DNA of 64,000 bases, from contig NZ_JAHXYW010000014.1 of assembly GCF_019969725.1 (NCBI RefSeq), positions 1 through 64,000 on the forward strand, given 5' to 3'. The translations under genes and the position numbers were made by a program. The notes under the pieces were generated by a model. The model searched no databases and had not been told where the DNA came from. It was given only the letters and a program-made list of their open reading frames with translations. Position 1 is the first letter of the stretch, and every line of letters starts with the position of its first letter. This document shows, piece by piece, positions 7,651 to 17,494 of the stretch. Origin of the DNA: Neobacillus bataviensis (GTDB taxonomy: Bacteria > Bacillota > Bacilli > Bacillales_B > DSM-18226).

Positions 7651-8358
7651 TTATGCGCCTTTTTTTCGTTTTGGATCGTCCAAGTTAGGGAAATTGCCTT
7701 TTTTCTCTTCTTCTTCATACCATTCTGTGTAGTGCTCCTTCGCCCACCAGGCCGGAACCTTGCCAGTTACCACACCGGTATAGCCAGGGCGGGAGTTTTT
7801 GTGAATCACGCTCAAATAGATATGGCCGACAATAACAGCAATCGCCAGGCCGAAACCGACATTATGGAAAAAGTAACCCCATTGAACCACTGCTCTCGGA
7901 AAATACTCAGGGAACCACATTGGGAAGCCTGAACCAATAATCATAACAGCACAAAGAATTTGCAGAATCGAGTTAATTTTTTCACCGGCATTAAAGAACG
8001 TTTGTTTCACATGCTTAAACTTAAAGCCAAACAGTTCTTTCACAAACTCAGTGAAAAATTCCAGATCCCGCTTTTTCCAAGTGACAAGCTCTTTCATCCA
8101 GTGGAAAAAACCTTTAGTGTCAAAAATTAAATAGATAATCATAGGTGACACAAAGGCTACCGCAAAAATGCGATGCAGCAGACGGGCATTCGCCGGACCG
8201 CCAAGGATTGGATAGAGCCAGTCAAAAAACTCAGTATACATTGGCAGCGCTGTAATGTAGAGCGCGCAGAATGAAAGAGCATTGATGGCATGCGCCCAGA
8301 CAAACGCCTTAGAAAAACGCTTTACTTGCACATCAGGCTTAACCTGCTGTTTACTCAT
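7651..8358 (-). CDS. fdnI: Formate dehydrogenase gamma subunit (cytochrome b556)
   Basis: Membrane di-heme b subunit that passes electrons from the beta subunit to the quinone pool. The 235-residue protein begins MSKQQVKPDVQVKRFSKAFVWAHAINA; histidines in the transmembrane segments (AHAINALSF, LHRIFAV, FFHNVGFGLAI, VGHIYLSVIH) are candidate heme ligands. About four membrane helices fit the FdnI/HybB-like fold. ATG 8356-8358 is chosen because GGAGGTGG lies just upstream, and it overlaps the end of the beta-subunit gene by eight bases. The charged tail ends in lysines on the cytoplasmic side. Confidence 0.9.
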   Translation of the reverse strand: MSKQQVKPDVQVKRFSKAFVWAHAINALSFCALYITALPMYTEFFDWLYPILGGPANARLLHRIFAVAFVSPMIIYLIFDTKGFFHWMKELVTWKKRDLEFFTEFVKELFGFKFKHVKQTFFNAGEKINSILQILCAVMIIGSGFPMWFPEYFPRAVVQWGYFFHNVGFGLAIAVIVGHIYLSVIHKNSRPGYTGVVTGKVPAWWAKEHYTEWYEEEEKKGNFPNLDDPKRKKGA

Positions 8359-9178
8359 GGCTTCCACCTCCATCTTGACCTTCGCCCCTGCTTTCTTTAT
8401 TAAACAGCCTATTTGTGACAAACGCTCCAACAAGCGCCATCGTTGTCGCCCCCAGCATCATCTTGCCAATTGGCTGAGCATAATCCTTCCAGGCAACGGC
8501 AGACGTCGGCACCTTCGGATTTTCCGGCAGACCATAAATGGACGGCTTTTCTGCCAACACGTAAACCGTATGTGTGCCGCCGACTCCTTGCGGATTGTAA
8601 ATATTGGCATTAGGGAAACGGCCATTGATTTCACTTAAACGCTTCTCCGCTTTTTGAAGCATCGCTTCCTTGCTGCCAAACTCCATCGCGCCTGTGTGGC
8701 AGGTAGTGACACAGGCAGGCTGCAGCCCTTCCTCCAAGCGGTCCGTACACATTGTGCATTTATGAGACTTTCTGTACTCTTTGCCATTTTTATCTTTATA
8801 GGTCTTTAACGAAATCACTTCAAACGGACAGTTTTGAACGCAATAGCCGCAGCCGACGCACTTATCTTGATTAATCACAACAGAGCAATATTTCGTATAG
8901 CTGATGGCATTTTCCGGGCATACCTTTTCACAGGCAGCATCTGTGCAATGGAAGCAGGAGGAATGACGGAAAAGATATTCCAAATCGCCTTTTCCATTCT
9001 CATGCTCGATATATTGCAGGACATTCCAAGTATCAGCTGTTGTTTTCGGATGTGATTGGACACTCCCCAAGAAATCCGTCGGTTCCGCCGGCAGGTCGTT
9101 CCAGTTTTTGCAGGCCACCATACAGGCACGGCAGCCATCACACTTTGTTACATCAACATATTTCACATATTTCGTCAT
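8351..9178 (-). CDS. fdnH: Formate dehydrogenase beta subunit (4Fe-4S)
   Basis: Electron-transfer subunit of 275 residues carrying four ferredoxin-type cysteine clusters: CDGCRACMVAC near residue 13, CFHCTDAACEKVCP near 75, CVGCGYCVQNCP near 107 and CTMCTDR...CVTTC near 142. A single hydrophobic helix near residue 245 (MMLGATTMALVGAFV) would anchor it in the membrane, as in E. coli FdnH. Its ATG overlaps the stop codon of the catalytic subunit (TAATG), and it overlaps the gamma gene. The three subunits are therefore coupled and form a formate:quinone oxidoreductase. Confidence 0.94.
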   Translation of the reverse strand: MTKYVKYVDVTKCDGCRACMVACKNWNDLPAEPTDFLGSVQSHPKTTADTWNVLQYIEHENGKGDLEYLFRHSSCFHCTDAACEKVCPENAISYTKYCSVVINQDKCVGCGYCVQNCPFEVISLKTYKDKNGKEYRKSHKCTMCTDRLEEGLQPACVTTCHTGAMEFGSKEAMLQKAEKRLSEINGRFPNANIYNPQGVGGTHTVYVLAEKPSIYGLPENPKVPTSAVAWKDYAQPIGKMMLGATTMALVGAFVTNRLFNKESRGEGQDGGGSHE

Positions 9179-12165
9179 TAGTCAGCCCTCCTGACGTCGC
9201 ACAAGAATGCCTTAAATTCAGGTATCATCGTGTTGGCATCTCCAATATGAGGAGTCAGGCGGTTCGCGGTATCTCCCGTAGCAAACCCTTTATAGCCAAA
9301 ATGCCATGGCATTCCAATTTCATGAATCTTTTTGCCATTCACACCGATTGGCTTAAAGCGTTTGGTCACCATCGCATAGGCCAAGATGCGCCCGCGTGCG
9401 GAACTGACAATGATTTGATCTTTATTTTTGATGCCTTTTTCTTTGGCAAGCTCTTCACTCATTTCGACAAACATATGTCCGGCAAGCTCTGAGAGCCATT
9501 CCTGGTTGCGTGTCATCGAGCCGGATTGCCAGTGTTCACTTACCCGATAAGTCGTGGCGACAATCGGATATTTCTTCTTATCGCCTTTTTTATTAAAATC
9601 GCCTTCAATAATGACGGCTGCTGGATTTAATTGCTGACTATTGAATGCATTCGGAACTGGGCTTTCAAACGGTTCGTAGTGCTCTGGAAATGGACCGTCG
9701 TTCAAGGTTGGTGCAAACAATAAGGCAACACCATCCTTGTTCATCATAAAGGCACCTGTTCCTCCTGGTTCTGTTGGTGCTGTCACCGCTTTAAAATCTG
9801 GAACGTCCTTGCCAACCCATTTCTTCTGTCCTGCATCCCACCAAATTACGGCTTTTTCCTTGCTCCACGGCTGACCGCTTGGATCGGCAGACGCACGGTT
9901 ATAAAGAATCCGGCGGTTCATCGGCCACGCAAAGGACCAATTCAAATAATGTTCGCCGCCTAAATCCTTGTTGTCACGGTTCTTTGACTTGTTTTTGCCT
10001 TCTTCAGGATAGAAGCCGGAATATATCCAGTTGCCGCTAGAAGTGGTACCATCATCCAACAGCGCTCCAAAACCGGCGATTAATTTTCCAGTTTTCAAGT
10101 CATAGCCATTGATTTCTTTACAAACAAGGTCGATATTTGGTTCTTCTCCGTCGCCGTAATTCCAATCCATAGCTAAGAAAGGCTTGTCAGCTGATTTTGG
10201 ACTGTTCGCATACATTTTTTTCAGTTTTAAAGCAAGCTCATGAATGACATCTAGGTCTGGCCTTGCTTCACCAAGTGATTCGATCGCCTTCCAACGGTAC
10301 TGCATCCAGCGTGAGCTGTTGGAAACACTGCCTTCTTTTTCAAAAGATGCAGATGCTGGCAGTAAGAATACTTCTGTATTAATGTTTGCCGGATTGCTGC
10401 CGGCTTCTTTTTGCCAGAATGCTGAAGTTTCCGTTTCCCAAAGGTCAATCGCAACGAGCCATTTTAATTTGCTAAGGGCTTCTTTTTCCTTGCCGGCATT
10501 CGGTCCGCCAACAACCGGGTTTGTTCCAAATAGGAAGGCACCGTCAAGCTCGCCGTTGTACATCGCTTTAAATAGATTGATATGGGAGTAGTTTTTGTTG
10601 CCTTTTGGTAAAAATTGGTAGCCAAATTCGCTCTCAGCGGTGGCATTTGCCCCGTACCACGCTTTCAGTAAGCTGACTACAAATTTAGGCTTGTTGCTCC
10701 AATAACCTGTTTTTGGTGTTTCTTTTTCCAAATAGCCTTTCAAGGTTGCATGCTCAGGCACCGTTGCTTTTGGCGCGCCAAGATAGCCTGTCAGGTTATC
10801 GAATAATAAGCCAAAGTCCGTTGATCCTTGTACATTGGATTCGCCGCGCATTGCATTGATGCCGCCGCCCGGTAAGCCAATGTTTCCTAATAGGAGCTGA
10901 AGGATCGCATAGATGCGGACGTTTTGTGAGCCGACCGTATGCTGGGTAGTTCCCATTGCATACATGATTGTGCCGGCTTTTCCGACCTTCGCCGTTTCAC
11001 AGAAGGTTTTGCAAACCTTTAGGTAATCGTCCTTTGGTGTGCCTGTTACTGTTGTTACAGTATCAATATCATAACGTGAATAGTGCTTCTTCATTAATTG
11101 GAAGACGGAACGCGGATGGGTTAAAGTTGGATCCTTTACTGGATTTCCGTCCGGTGTTGATTCAATAGCCCATTTTGTTTTATCATACACTCGTTTTGCT
11201 TCGTCATAGCCTGAGAACAGACCGTCATTAAAATCATAGCCCTCTTTGACAATGAAGGAGGCATTTGTATAGTTAACAACATACTCTTTGTGGATGAGAT
11301 CGTTTTCAAGCGCATACTTAATCATCCCGCCGATAAACGGAATATCCGTACCGGAGCGAAGGGCAGCGTAAACGTCAGCTTGTGCAGAAGTTCTTGTATA
11401 GCGCGGATCAACGGAGATGATTTTTCCGCCGTTTTCCTTGGCCTTCGTCAGCCATCTAAAGCTTATTGGGTGATTTTCTGCAGGGTTTGCGCCAATAATC
11501 AACGCACAATCCGTATGCTGCAGATCATTCCAATGGTTAGTCATTGCTCCACGACCAAATGTAGGTGCCAGACCGGCAACCGTTGAACTATGTCATATTC
11601 GTGCCTGGTGCTCTAAATAGACTACACCAAGGCCCCTCATGAGTTTCGAGAGCAAGTACGTTTCTTCATTATCAAGTGCCGCGCCGCCAAGGCTGGCAAT
11701 TTTTTCAGTTTTATTAACGGTAATACCGTTTTCCATTTCAACAAATGAACTGTCACGCGTTTCTTTTGTGCGTTTGGCGATGGTGTCAAGCATCCAATCC
11801 CAATCTTTTTCTTCCCACTTATTACTGCCTGGTGCGCGATATAGCGGCTTGGTTAAGCGCTTTTCAGAGGTATATAGCTGTCTTAATGTGGTTCCCTTGC
11901 TGCATAGCTTTCCTTCGTTAATCGGGTTATCCGGATCCCCTTCCGTATAAACCACGGTATTGTTTTTGGTGTGGACGAGGATTCCGCATCCAACACCGCA
12001 ATAGCAGCAAATGGTTGGTGTTACAGTAGCTTTGGCAATTTTGAATTCTTTTGTTTTCGCATACGCTTTTTTCTCATTAAAGCCCAGTTCCATGATTGCA
12101 AGGGTCGCTGCTGTGGCGCCTGAAAGTTTTAAAAATTGCCGGCGATTTAGGTTCATATCAACCAT
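9178..12165 (-). CDS. fdnG: Selenocysteine-containing formate dehydrogenase alpha subunit
   Basis: Catalytic bis-MGD subunit oxidising formate to CO2. Read through the in-frame TGA at 11593-11595 it gives 995 residues, close to E. coli FdnG (about 1015). The N-terminus has a Tat signal (NRRQFLKLSG), then a 4Fe-4S set (CCYCGVGC and LCSKG, about residues 47-90). The TGA is residue 191 in LEHQARI-U-HSSTVAGLAPTFG, aligning with the catalytic selenocysteine of FdnG; His follows directly as in the family. A SECIS-like hairpin lies just downstream. ATG 12163-12165 is favoured by AAGGAG seven bases upstream. Automatic annotation would split it into 190- and about 790-residue ORFs. The selA/B/C/D genes are not in the window. 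Confidence 0.92.
11564..11581 (-). promoter_or_regulatory. bSECIS hairpin directing selenocysteine insertion
   Basis: Minus-strand GGTTGCCGGTCTGGCACC folds as GGU/ACC, a bulged U, GCC/GGC and a GGUCU loop. This is nearly the minimal SelB-binding hairpin of E. coli fdhF (GGUUGCAGGUCUGCACC), with the same bulged U and GGUCU loop. It begins 11 bases after the UGA, the same distance as in fdhF from memory of that sequence. Confidence 0.88.
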
Positions 12166-12210
12166 TTCGAATCTCCTTCCCAAGATTTGATTTCAACAGA
12201 ACATCCCACG

Positions 12211-12388
12211 AAAAGCGGAAGCGCCTTCGGAACAAGCAGAGCTTGTTCCTGCGAAGCTTATTCTCTTAGTAGCTACCCTTAGTGCCCAGGGGCGACAAGC
12301 ATAAGACGAGCCGGTGAGAAGGTTGCTTTTTAACCTTCTTGACGGTTTGGCTTATGACCTCGAGCTCCTAGGCGATGGAGCTAGACAT
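12211..12388 (-). repeat. Intergenic palindromic element, copy A, with nested insertion
   Basis: The 178-bp element fills the gap between fdnG and fdhD. Its minus strand starts GTCTAGCTCCATCGCCTAGG and ends GGCGCTTCCGCTTTT; inside, GAAGGTT and AACCTTC form a hairpin around AAAAAGC. Copy B at 38915-39036 has the same organisation. Relative to copy B, copy A has about 58 extra bases at roughly 12228-12285, including the perfect stem GGAACAAGC-AGA-GCTTGTTCC at 12229-12249. Elements of this type are dispersed between genes in many Bacillaceae; they have no coding capacity. Confidence 0.8.
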
Positions 12389-12414
12389 ATTTTTTCTCTC
12401 TAATTGCTAGTCCT

Positions 12415-13191
12415 TTAATTCCCCCCTTCAAAGGCTCTTTCGAAAGCAGGATCTGGTGTGACATCGTTTTCGACTCTGCCGGCACGGGTATAAATCATCG
12501 CCATCTTTCCCCTTAAGTAGCCAATGACCTCAATATTTAAATATTTTGCCAGCTGTACAGCTTGTTTAGTGGCGGCTGTACGCGAAGCGATGACAGGAAA
12601 GCCGAATTTCGCTGCCTTTGAGAGCATTTCATATGAAACCCTTCCGGTTGTTAATAAAATTAACCTTCCAGGCTGCAGGCGATTTCGAAGGCAAAAGCCA
12701 ATAATTTTATCGACAGCATTATGCCGTCCGATGTCTTCGCGGATTTCCATGGTGCCGTCTTCCTTAACAATGCAGGCCCCATGCATGCCGCCCGTTTCCA
12801 GATAGAGCGACGAATTTTGGGCAAATTCACTTCGTTTTTTTAAGAGATAGGTAAGCGGATAGGTTTGATCAGCGGTTATTTTTTTAAAATTTTTCACATC
12901 GGTCATCGAGAAAAAGGTAACTCCTCTGCCACAGCCGGCCGTGTAATGTTTCCTTTTTGAAAAAACCTGCTCTTCATCAAAATCGGAGTGGAGCGATACA
13001 CTGATACTGCCAACTTCTTCATTGACGACGATTGACTCAATATCATTGGCATCCTGGATAAATCCCTCAGAAAACAAATAGCCATATGTCCAGTCTTCAA
13101 GGTTATATTTTGTCAGTTGAAAAACAGCGATTTCACAGCCGTTAATCAGCAAGGTAATGGGATATTCATCAGGACAGCCTTTCCGGTTCAT
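12415..13191 (-). CDS. fdhD: Formate dehydrogenase sulfurtransferase FdhD
   Basis: Transfers sulfur from a cysteine desulfurase to the molybdenum cofactor of formate dehydrogenase, which is needed for activity. The 258-residue protein has EYPITLLINGCEIAVFQLT, YGYLFSEGFIQ and the cofactor-binding region EDIGRHNAVDKIIG near residue 153, then LLTTGRVSYEMLSKAA. The catalytic loop reads TAGCGRGV with a single cysteine, whereas E. coli FdhD has a CxxC pair there. It is transcribed separately from fdnGHI, upstream of it across a repeat element. RBS GGGAGG precedes the ATG. Confidence 0.9.
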   Translation of the reverse strand: MNRKGCPDEYPITLLINGCEIAVFQLTKYNLEDWTYGYLFSEGFIQDANDIESIVVNEEVGSISVSLHSDFDEEQVFSKRKHYTAGCGRGVTFFSMTDVKNFKKITADQTYPLTYLLKKRSEFAQNSSLYLETGGMHGACIVKEDGTMEIREDIGRHNAVDKIIGFCLRNRLQPGRLILLTTGRVSYEMLSKAAKFGFPVIASRTAATKQAVQLAKYLNIEVIGYLRGKMAMIYTRAGRVENDVTPDPAFERAFEGGN

Positions 13192-13465
13192 TATTTTCCC
13201 TCCCTAAAGGGTACTTTTAAATTTAACGTTTGGATTAAACCGCTTTCAACAATTTTTATCACAGCAATCTGGCTTAAGGCCTTTTACTTAAATCGTACTT
13301 TTCCATTTATTGTTTGAAAGTAATTTTTATCACGCTAAGCACTTGTAAATAGTAAAAATGCTTCATTTGTCATTTTTCTGTCAACTATTGCGGATTTCTG
13401 TTAAATTTAAAAAGATGAATTATAATAAAGAAGAGGTTTTATAGAATGAGGAGGTTGATTACATA

Positions 13466-14308
13466 ATGACAATTAATAAAGTATTGACTATTGCCGGTTC
13501 GGATTCAAGCGGCGGGGCAGGGATTCAAGCAGACCTAAAAACATTTCAAGAGCTTGGCGTATACGGAATGACCGCCCTTACCTGCATCGTTACCATGGAC
13601 CCAAAAAACCATTGGCATCATGAGGTTTTCCCCATCGATGTGAATATCCTTGAAAAGCAGCTGGAAACAATTCTCTCTGTCGGCATCGACGCCATGAAAA
13701 CGGGGATGCTTGGAACGGTAGAAATCATTGAATTAGCGGCAAGAAAAATGGATGAACACAAACTCGGACGCGTCGTGATTGACCCTGTTATGGTGTGTAA
13801 AGGCGAAGATGAGGTGTTAAATCCGGAGACAGCGGATGCAATGCGCGAGCTATTATTGCCAAGAGCTTTTGTTGTGACACCAAATCTGTTTGAAGCAGGG
13901 CAGCTTGCCCGGACAGGTACACCGCGTACGCTTGATGACATGAAGAACGCTGCCGTGAAAATTCATGATTTAGGCGCGAAGCATGTCCTCATTAAAGGCG
14001 GCAGCAAGCTGCAGTCAGAAGAAAAGTCCATTGATCTTTTATATGATGGTAAGGACTTCAAAATTTACGAGTCTCCTAAAATTGAGACCACCTTCACTCA
14101 TGGGGCAGGCTGTACGAATTCTTCAGCCGTCACTGCTGGATTGGCAAAAGGTCTATCCGTTTATGAAGCAGTCGATGTGGCCAAGCAATTTGTTTCAGCG
14201 GGCATCCAGCAGGGTTTCCGCTTAAATGAATACGTGGGTCCTACCTGGCACGGGGCGTACCGCAGTGCCGGAGCCGTTACCGAGTATTGCGAAGATTGTG
14301 AAGAGTAA
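13466..14308 (+). CDS. pdxK: Pyridoxine/pyridoxal/HMP kinase PdxK (ThiD-like)
   Basis: Ribokinase-superfamily kinase of 280 residues phosphorylating pyridoxal (and possibly hydroxymethylpyrimidine) with ATP for vitamin B6 salvage. Motifs are AGSDSSGGAGIQADLKTF at residues 9-26, MKTGMLG near 77, VIDPVMVCKG near 103 and the ATP/anion-hole motif THGAGCTNSSAVTAGLAKG near 211 containing the catalytic GAGC. The cysteine in GAGC is the feature of the Bacillus PdxK/ThiD2 branch rather than the GTGD of classical ThiD. ATG is preceded by GAGGAGG; TATAAT at 13421-13426 is a likely minus-10. It is monocistronic and diverges from fdhD. Confidence 0.88.
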   Translation: MTINKVLTIAGSDSSGGAGIQADLKTFQELGVYGMTALTCIVTMDPKNHWHHEVFPIDVNILEKQLETILSVGIDAMKTGMLGTVEIIELAARKMDEHKLGRVVIDPVMVCKGEDEVLNPETADAMRELLLPRAFVVTPNLFEAGQLARTGTPRTLDDMKNAAVKIHDLGAKHVLIKGGSKLQSEEKSIDLLYDGKDFKIYESPKIETTFTHGAGCTNSSAVTAGLAKGLSVYEAVDVAKQFVSAGIQQGFRLNEYVGPTWHGAYRSAGAVTEYCEDCEE

Positions 14309-14447
14309 ATAGCGTGGAGAACCGTGGCCTTAGTGTCCGGTTCTTTTTTGTGCATGGTTTTCGCATTTTTTAACAGATTTTAGTATGATGGATACATTAT
14401 TAATGAAAAATAGTCATTAGGTACGAAAGGGAAAGGAGACATTAGCC

Positions 14448-14795
14448 TTGGAGTTAGTTGATATTAAAAAGGTTCAAGAAGCCATTAATCATTTTGCGAA
14501 TAAAGATGTCTACATTCACCTTGAAACAACGAACGGAGCCTATGCATCCCATAAAGATCAATCTTTCTTTAATGCGGGAGCTTACATCAGGAACGCCCTT
14601 GTCCGTTATGAATTAGGGAAAATCACCGGCAAAGGACCACACCGGGTCGGTTTAAAAATTAACCTCGGCTGGGTTTATGCCGAAGGGATCACACATTTTG
14701 AAATAGATGAAGAAAATCACCTTTTAATGGCCGGCCACGACAATGAAGGAAGGCTCGCCGTTGCACTAGAAATCAGTACTACACCATTTGCTTAA
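14448..14795 (+). CDS. yojF: YojF-like DUF1806 protein
   Basis: A 115-residue soluble protein starting at TTG with AAAGGAG nine bases upstream. It has the conserved block IHLETTNGAYASH near residue 24 and KGPHRVGLKINLGWVYAEG near 64, typical of DUF1806. In B. subtilis yojF sits directly before yojG (bshB2), and the same pairing appears here with a 23-bp gap. Its biochemical role is not established; co-occurrence suggests a link to bacillithiol or N-acetylhexosamine metabolism. Confidence 0.8.
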   Translation: MELVDIKKVQEAINHFANKDVYIHLETTNGAYASHKDQSFFNAGAYIRNALVRYELGKITGKGPHRVGLKINLGWVYAEGITHFEIDEENHLLMAGHDNEGRLAVALEISTTPFA

Positions 14796-14818
14796 GCAAT
14801 GTGGAAAGGAGAATGAAG

Positions 14819-15490
14819 ATGGAAAAAGAACGTCAAGTCCTGGTCGTTTTCCCTCACCCTGATGATGAGGCATTTGGAGTATCCGGAACGATTGCCACAC
14901 ATGTGCAAAATGGAACACCGGTGACGTATGCCTGTTTAACGCTGGGGGAAATGGGACGAAACATGGGGAATCCTCCGTTTACAAATCGGGAAAATCTTCC
15001 TAAAATCAGAAAAAAAGAACTGCAGGAGGCTGCCAGGGTTCTCGGCATTCAGGATCTCAGGATGCTCGGCTTCCGTGATAAAACAATTGAATTTGAGGAT
15101 GAAGAAAAGCTGACAAACACCATGTCAGAACTCATTAAAGAATTGAATCCTTCCTTAATCATTACTTTTTATCCCGGCTATTCCGTTCACCCGGACCATG
15201 ATGCCACCGGTGCGGCAGTCGTGAGAGCTGTTGAAAAGCTGCCTGCCGCCGCAAGGCCAACGTTACACTGTGTCGCATTTTCAAATAATTGCGTCGAGGA
15301 GCTTGGTGAGGCTGACATTATCAACAACATTACCCCTGTCGCTAAACAAAAGCTCGCCGCTATTCAGGCGCACCGCTCCCAGACCGAGCAGATGTTTAAA
15401 GATGTAGAGGCAAAGTTGAAAAACAAAGATCCGCAAATCATGGTATGGATCAACAACGAACGGTTTTGGACTTATAAATTTGCCAACTAA
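14819..15490 (+). CDS. bshB2: Bacillithiol biosynthesis deacetylase BshB2
   Basis: Zinc-dependent deacetylase of the PIG-L/LmbE family acting on GlcNAc-malate, the second step of bacillithiol synthesis. The 223-residue protein has the metal-binding signature FPHPDDEAFG at residues 10-19 and the distal HPDHDATG near 123. ATG 14819-14821 is chosen over GTG 14801 and ATG 14813 because AGGAG at 14807-14811 is seven bases upstream. It follows yojF, and a strong hairpin terminator comes straight after it. BshB1 is an alternative label, but the yojF pairing favours BshB2. Confidence 0.9.
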   Translation: MEKERQVLVVFPHPDDEAFGVSGTIATHVQNGTPVTYACLTLGEMGRNMGNPPFTNRENLPKIRKKELQEAARVLGIQDLRMLGFRDKTIEFEDEEKLTNTMSELIKELNPSLIITFYPGYSVHPDHDATGAAVVRAVEKLPAAARPTLHCVAFSNNCVEELGEADIINNITPVAKQKLAAIQAHRSQTEQMFKDVEAKLKNKDPQIMVWINNERFWTYKFAN

Positions 15491-15495
15491 ATTGA

Positions 15496-15526
15496 AAAGC
15501 CCTTCAGTTTTGAAGGGCTTTTTCGT
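15496..15526 (+). terminator. Terminator of yojF-bshB2
   Basis: AAAGCCCTTCA-GTTT-TGAAGGGCTTT, an 11-bp perfect stem followed by TTTC, lies six bases after the bshB2 stop. It also lies downstream of the convergent permease gene and may serve both. Confidence 0.88.
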
Positions 15527-15561
15527 ATTGTTTTTCCAATATATATCTTAAAACAAACCCG

Positions 15562-16959
15562 TTAAATTGCTTTCTTATCTGTAAAATCCTCTGTTTGAAT
15601 ATCGGCAGGTACACGTTTGTTGATTCCGAAAGCATAGTAGCTGATGGCCACGAGAGCCAGGAAGACAATACCCGCAATCAGTGAAACACGTGTGTCTTCA
15701 TTGAACCACATACCAATAAGGACCGCTACGAGATAGGCGATAGTTACATAGTTAGTAACAGGCGCAAACGGCATTTTAAATGGATGGCTGGCCATTTTGT
15801 CTGCATGGACCTTTCTAAACTTGGTCTGGCTGATTAGGATAACAAACCAAGGAACCATCCCAGGAAGGACACTTGCCGCATATACGTACACAAACAGTTT
15901 TTCTGGTGCAAGGTAACTTAACACTACGCCAACGCCAAGGCCAATCAGTACTCCGATTGTACCGACTAATGGCACCCCGTTGCTTGAAACCTTCGCAAAC
16001 GATTTTGGAGCTTGTCCATTGACTCCAAGAGTATAAAGCATGCGTCCTGCGCTGTAGATACCGCTGTTACAGCCTGACATCGCAGCAGTGATTACAACAA
16101 AGTTAATGATTCCAGCAGCAGCTGTAATACCGATTTTTGCAAAAGTTGCTACAAAAGGGCTTCCAAGTGAAGTTAACTTATCCCAAGGATAAACAGTAAC
16201 AATAACAAAAATAGCACCGATATAGAATACAAGAATACGCCAAATTGTACTTTGAATCGCGTTTCTTAATGTTTTCTGAGGATCTTTTGCTTCACCAGCT
16301 GTAATACCGATAAGCTCTACACCTTGATAAGCACCAACAACAAGTGATAGTGCAAAAAGGAAACCTTTTAAGCCCCCAGTAAAGAAGCCGCCATTTTTCC
16401 AGAGATTTGATAGGCCAATCGCTTCTCCACCGTTGCCAAAGCCAAAGAAAATCAAGCCAAAACCTGCCACAATCATCAATACAATCGTAACTACTTTAAT
16501 TAGCGCAAACCAAAATTCGAATTCACCAAATGATTTAACAGAAATAAAGTTTGCTGTTCCGAGAATAACCATTGCGATAAGTCCCGGAATCCACGCAGGA
16601 AGATCTGGATACCAGTACTGCATATAGGTGCCAATCGCGATAACCTCCGCCATGCCGACAACTACCCACTGGAACCAGTTGCTCCAGGCAGTCATATATC
16701 CCGCGATTGGATGGATATATTTATAGCCAAATGTTGCGAATGAACCTGTACTTGGTTCCAAATAAAGCATTTCACCCATGGCGCGCATAATCAAATATAG
16801 AAAAATTCCTGTAATTCCATAAGCGAGCATGACAGATGGACCAGTCCAGCCTATTGTGCTGGAAGATCCCATAAATAGACCTACCCCAATCGTTCCACCT
16901 AAAGCAATCATTTGAATATGGCGTGAACTTAAACCCCTGCTCAATTCCTTGTTTGCCAT
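15562..16959 (-). CDS. APC-family amino acid permease
   Basis: Amino acid:proton symporter of 465 residues with about 12 membrane helices. The N-terminal [21 protein letters not shown] and [14 protein letters not shown] are characteristic of the AAT group of the APC superfamily (relatives of AapA, RocE, GabP, LysP). Later motifs include [18 protein letters not shown] in helix 6 and loop. The sequence alone does not fix the substrate; the closest general resemblance is to the broad D-serine/alanine/glycine or proline-specific permeases. It is monocistronic, with GGGGAGG before the ATG, and its upstream region backs onto the nos promoter. Confidence 0.85.
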   Translation of the reverse strand: MANKELSRGLSSRHIQMIALGGTIGVGLFMGSSSTIGWTGPSVMLAYGITGIFLYLIMRAMGEMLYLEPSTGSFATFGYKYIHPIAGYMTAWSNWFQWVVVGMAEVIAIGTYMQYWYPDLPAWIPGLIAMVILGTANFISVKSFGEFEFWFALIKVVTIVLMIVAGFGLIFFGFGNGGEAIGLSNLWKNGGFFTGGLKGFLFALSLVVGAYQGVELIGITAGEAKDPQKTLRNAIQSTIWRILVFYIGAIFVIVTVYPWDKLTSLGSPFVATFAKIGITAAAGIINFVVITAAMSGCNSGIYSAGRMLYTLGVNGQAPKSFAKVSSNGVPLVGTIGVLIGLGVGVVLSYLAPEKLFVYVYAASVLPGMVPWFVILISQTKFRKVHADKMASHPFKMPFAPVTNYVTIAYLVAVLIGMWFNEDTRVSLIAGIVFLALVAISYYAFGINKRVPADIQTEDFTDKKAI

Positions 16960-17494
16960 TTCTTTTCCTCCCCTTTATTCCTTATTGTTGCTTCCAAGAT
17001 AAGATGCATGTAAACCCTTTGTTCATATTTCCATTAGTGCGAGGCAAAAGTTGGAAGCGGTTACAACCGAAATAGAAAAAGTTCGACTTAAACTTTATTA
17101 GAAGTATATCGTTTCATATATTACAGTGTCATTCTATAATCGTATTGGAATAATGTCAATATTATTTCAAAAACACAAAAAAATCGGAATATTATAAAAC
17201 CACCAGCATAAAGAAGGACTTATAGTGATGAATTTTCACCTAAAAGTGTCTTACTAGCAAAATATAAATTATCCAATAAATAATAATAAATGTGGAACAA
17301 AATAATTTTATCAGACTACAAAATATCTTTTTTACGCCTCGAAAAATTCCCGGCAAACGCTTGCCCTTATGTCCCAACCAACGTCATAAATCTCTGTATT
17401 CTTAAGATTCACAAATCGTTCAATAATTTAAAATAGCGATTTTTACTAGGGTTTGCGAGCCCTTTCACAGAACGTTCAAAATCCACCGAAATGG
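16960..17494. other. Long intergenic region between permease and nos operon
   Basis: About 535 bases of AT-rich sequence with no ORF of note on either strand. The left part should contain the permease promoter on the minus strand. I found no convincing riboswitch, T-box or tRNA. The recognisable regulatory content begins at 17495 with the Fnr-type site. Confidence 0.5.

Noticed and set aside
11593..11595. In-frame TGA in fdnG read as a nonsense mutation or frameshift splitting two genes.
   Set aside because: The frame is preserved without shift, the codon is at the known Sec position and a SECIS-type hairpin follows at the correct distance, so recoding explains it better.
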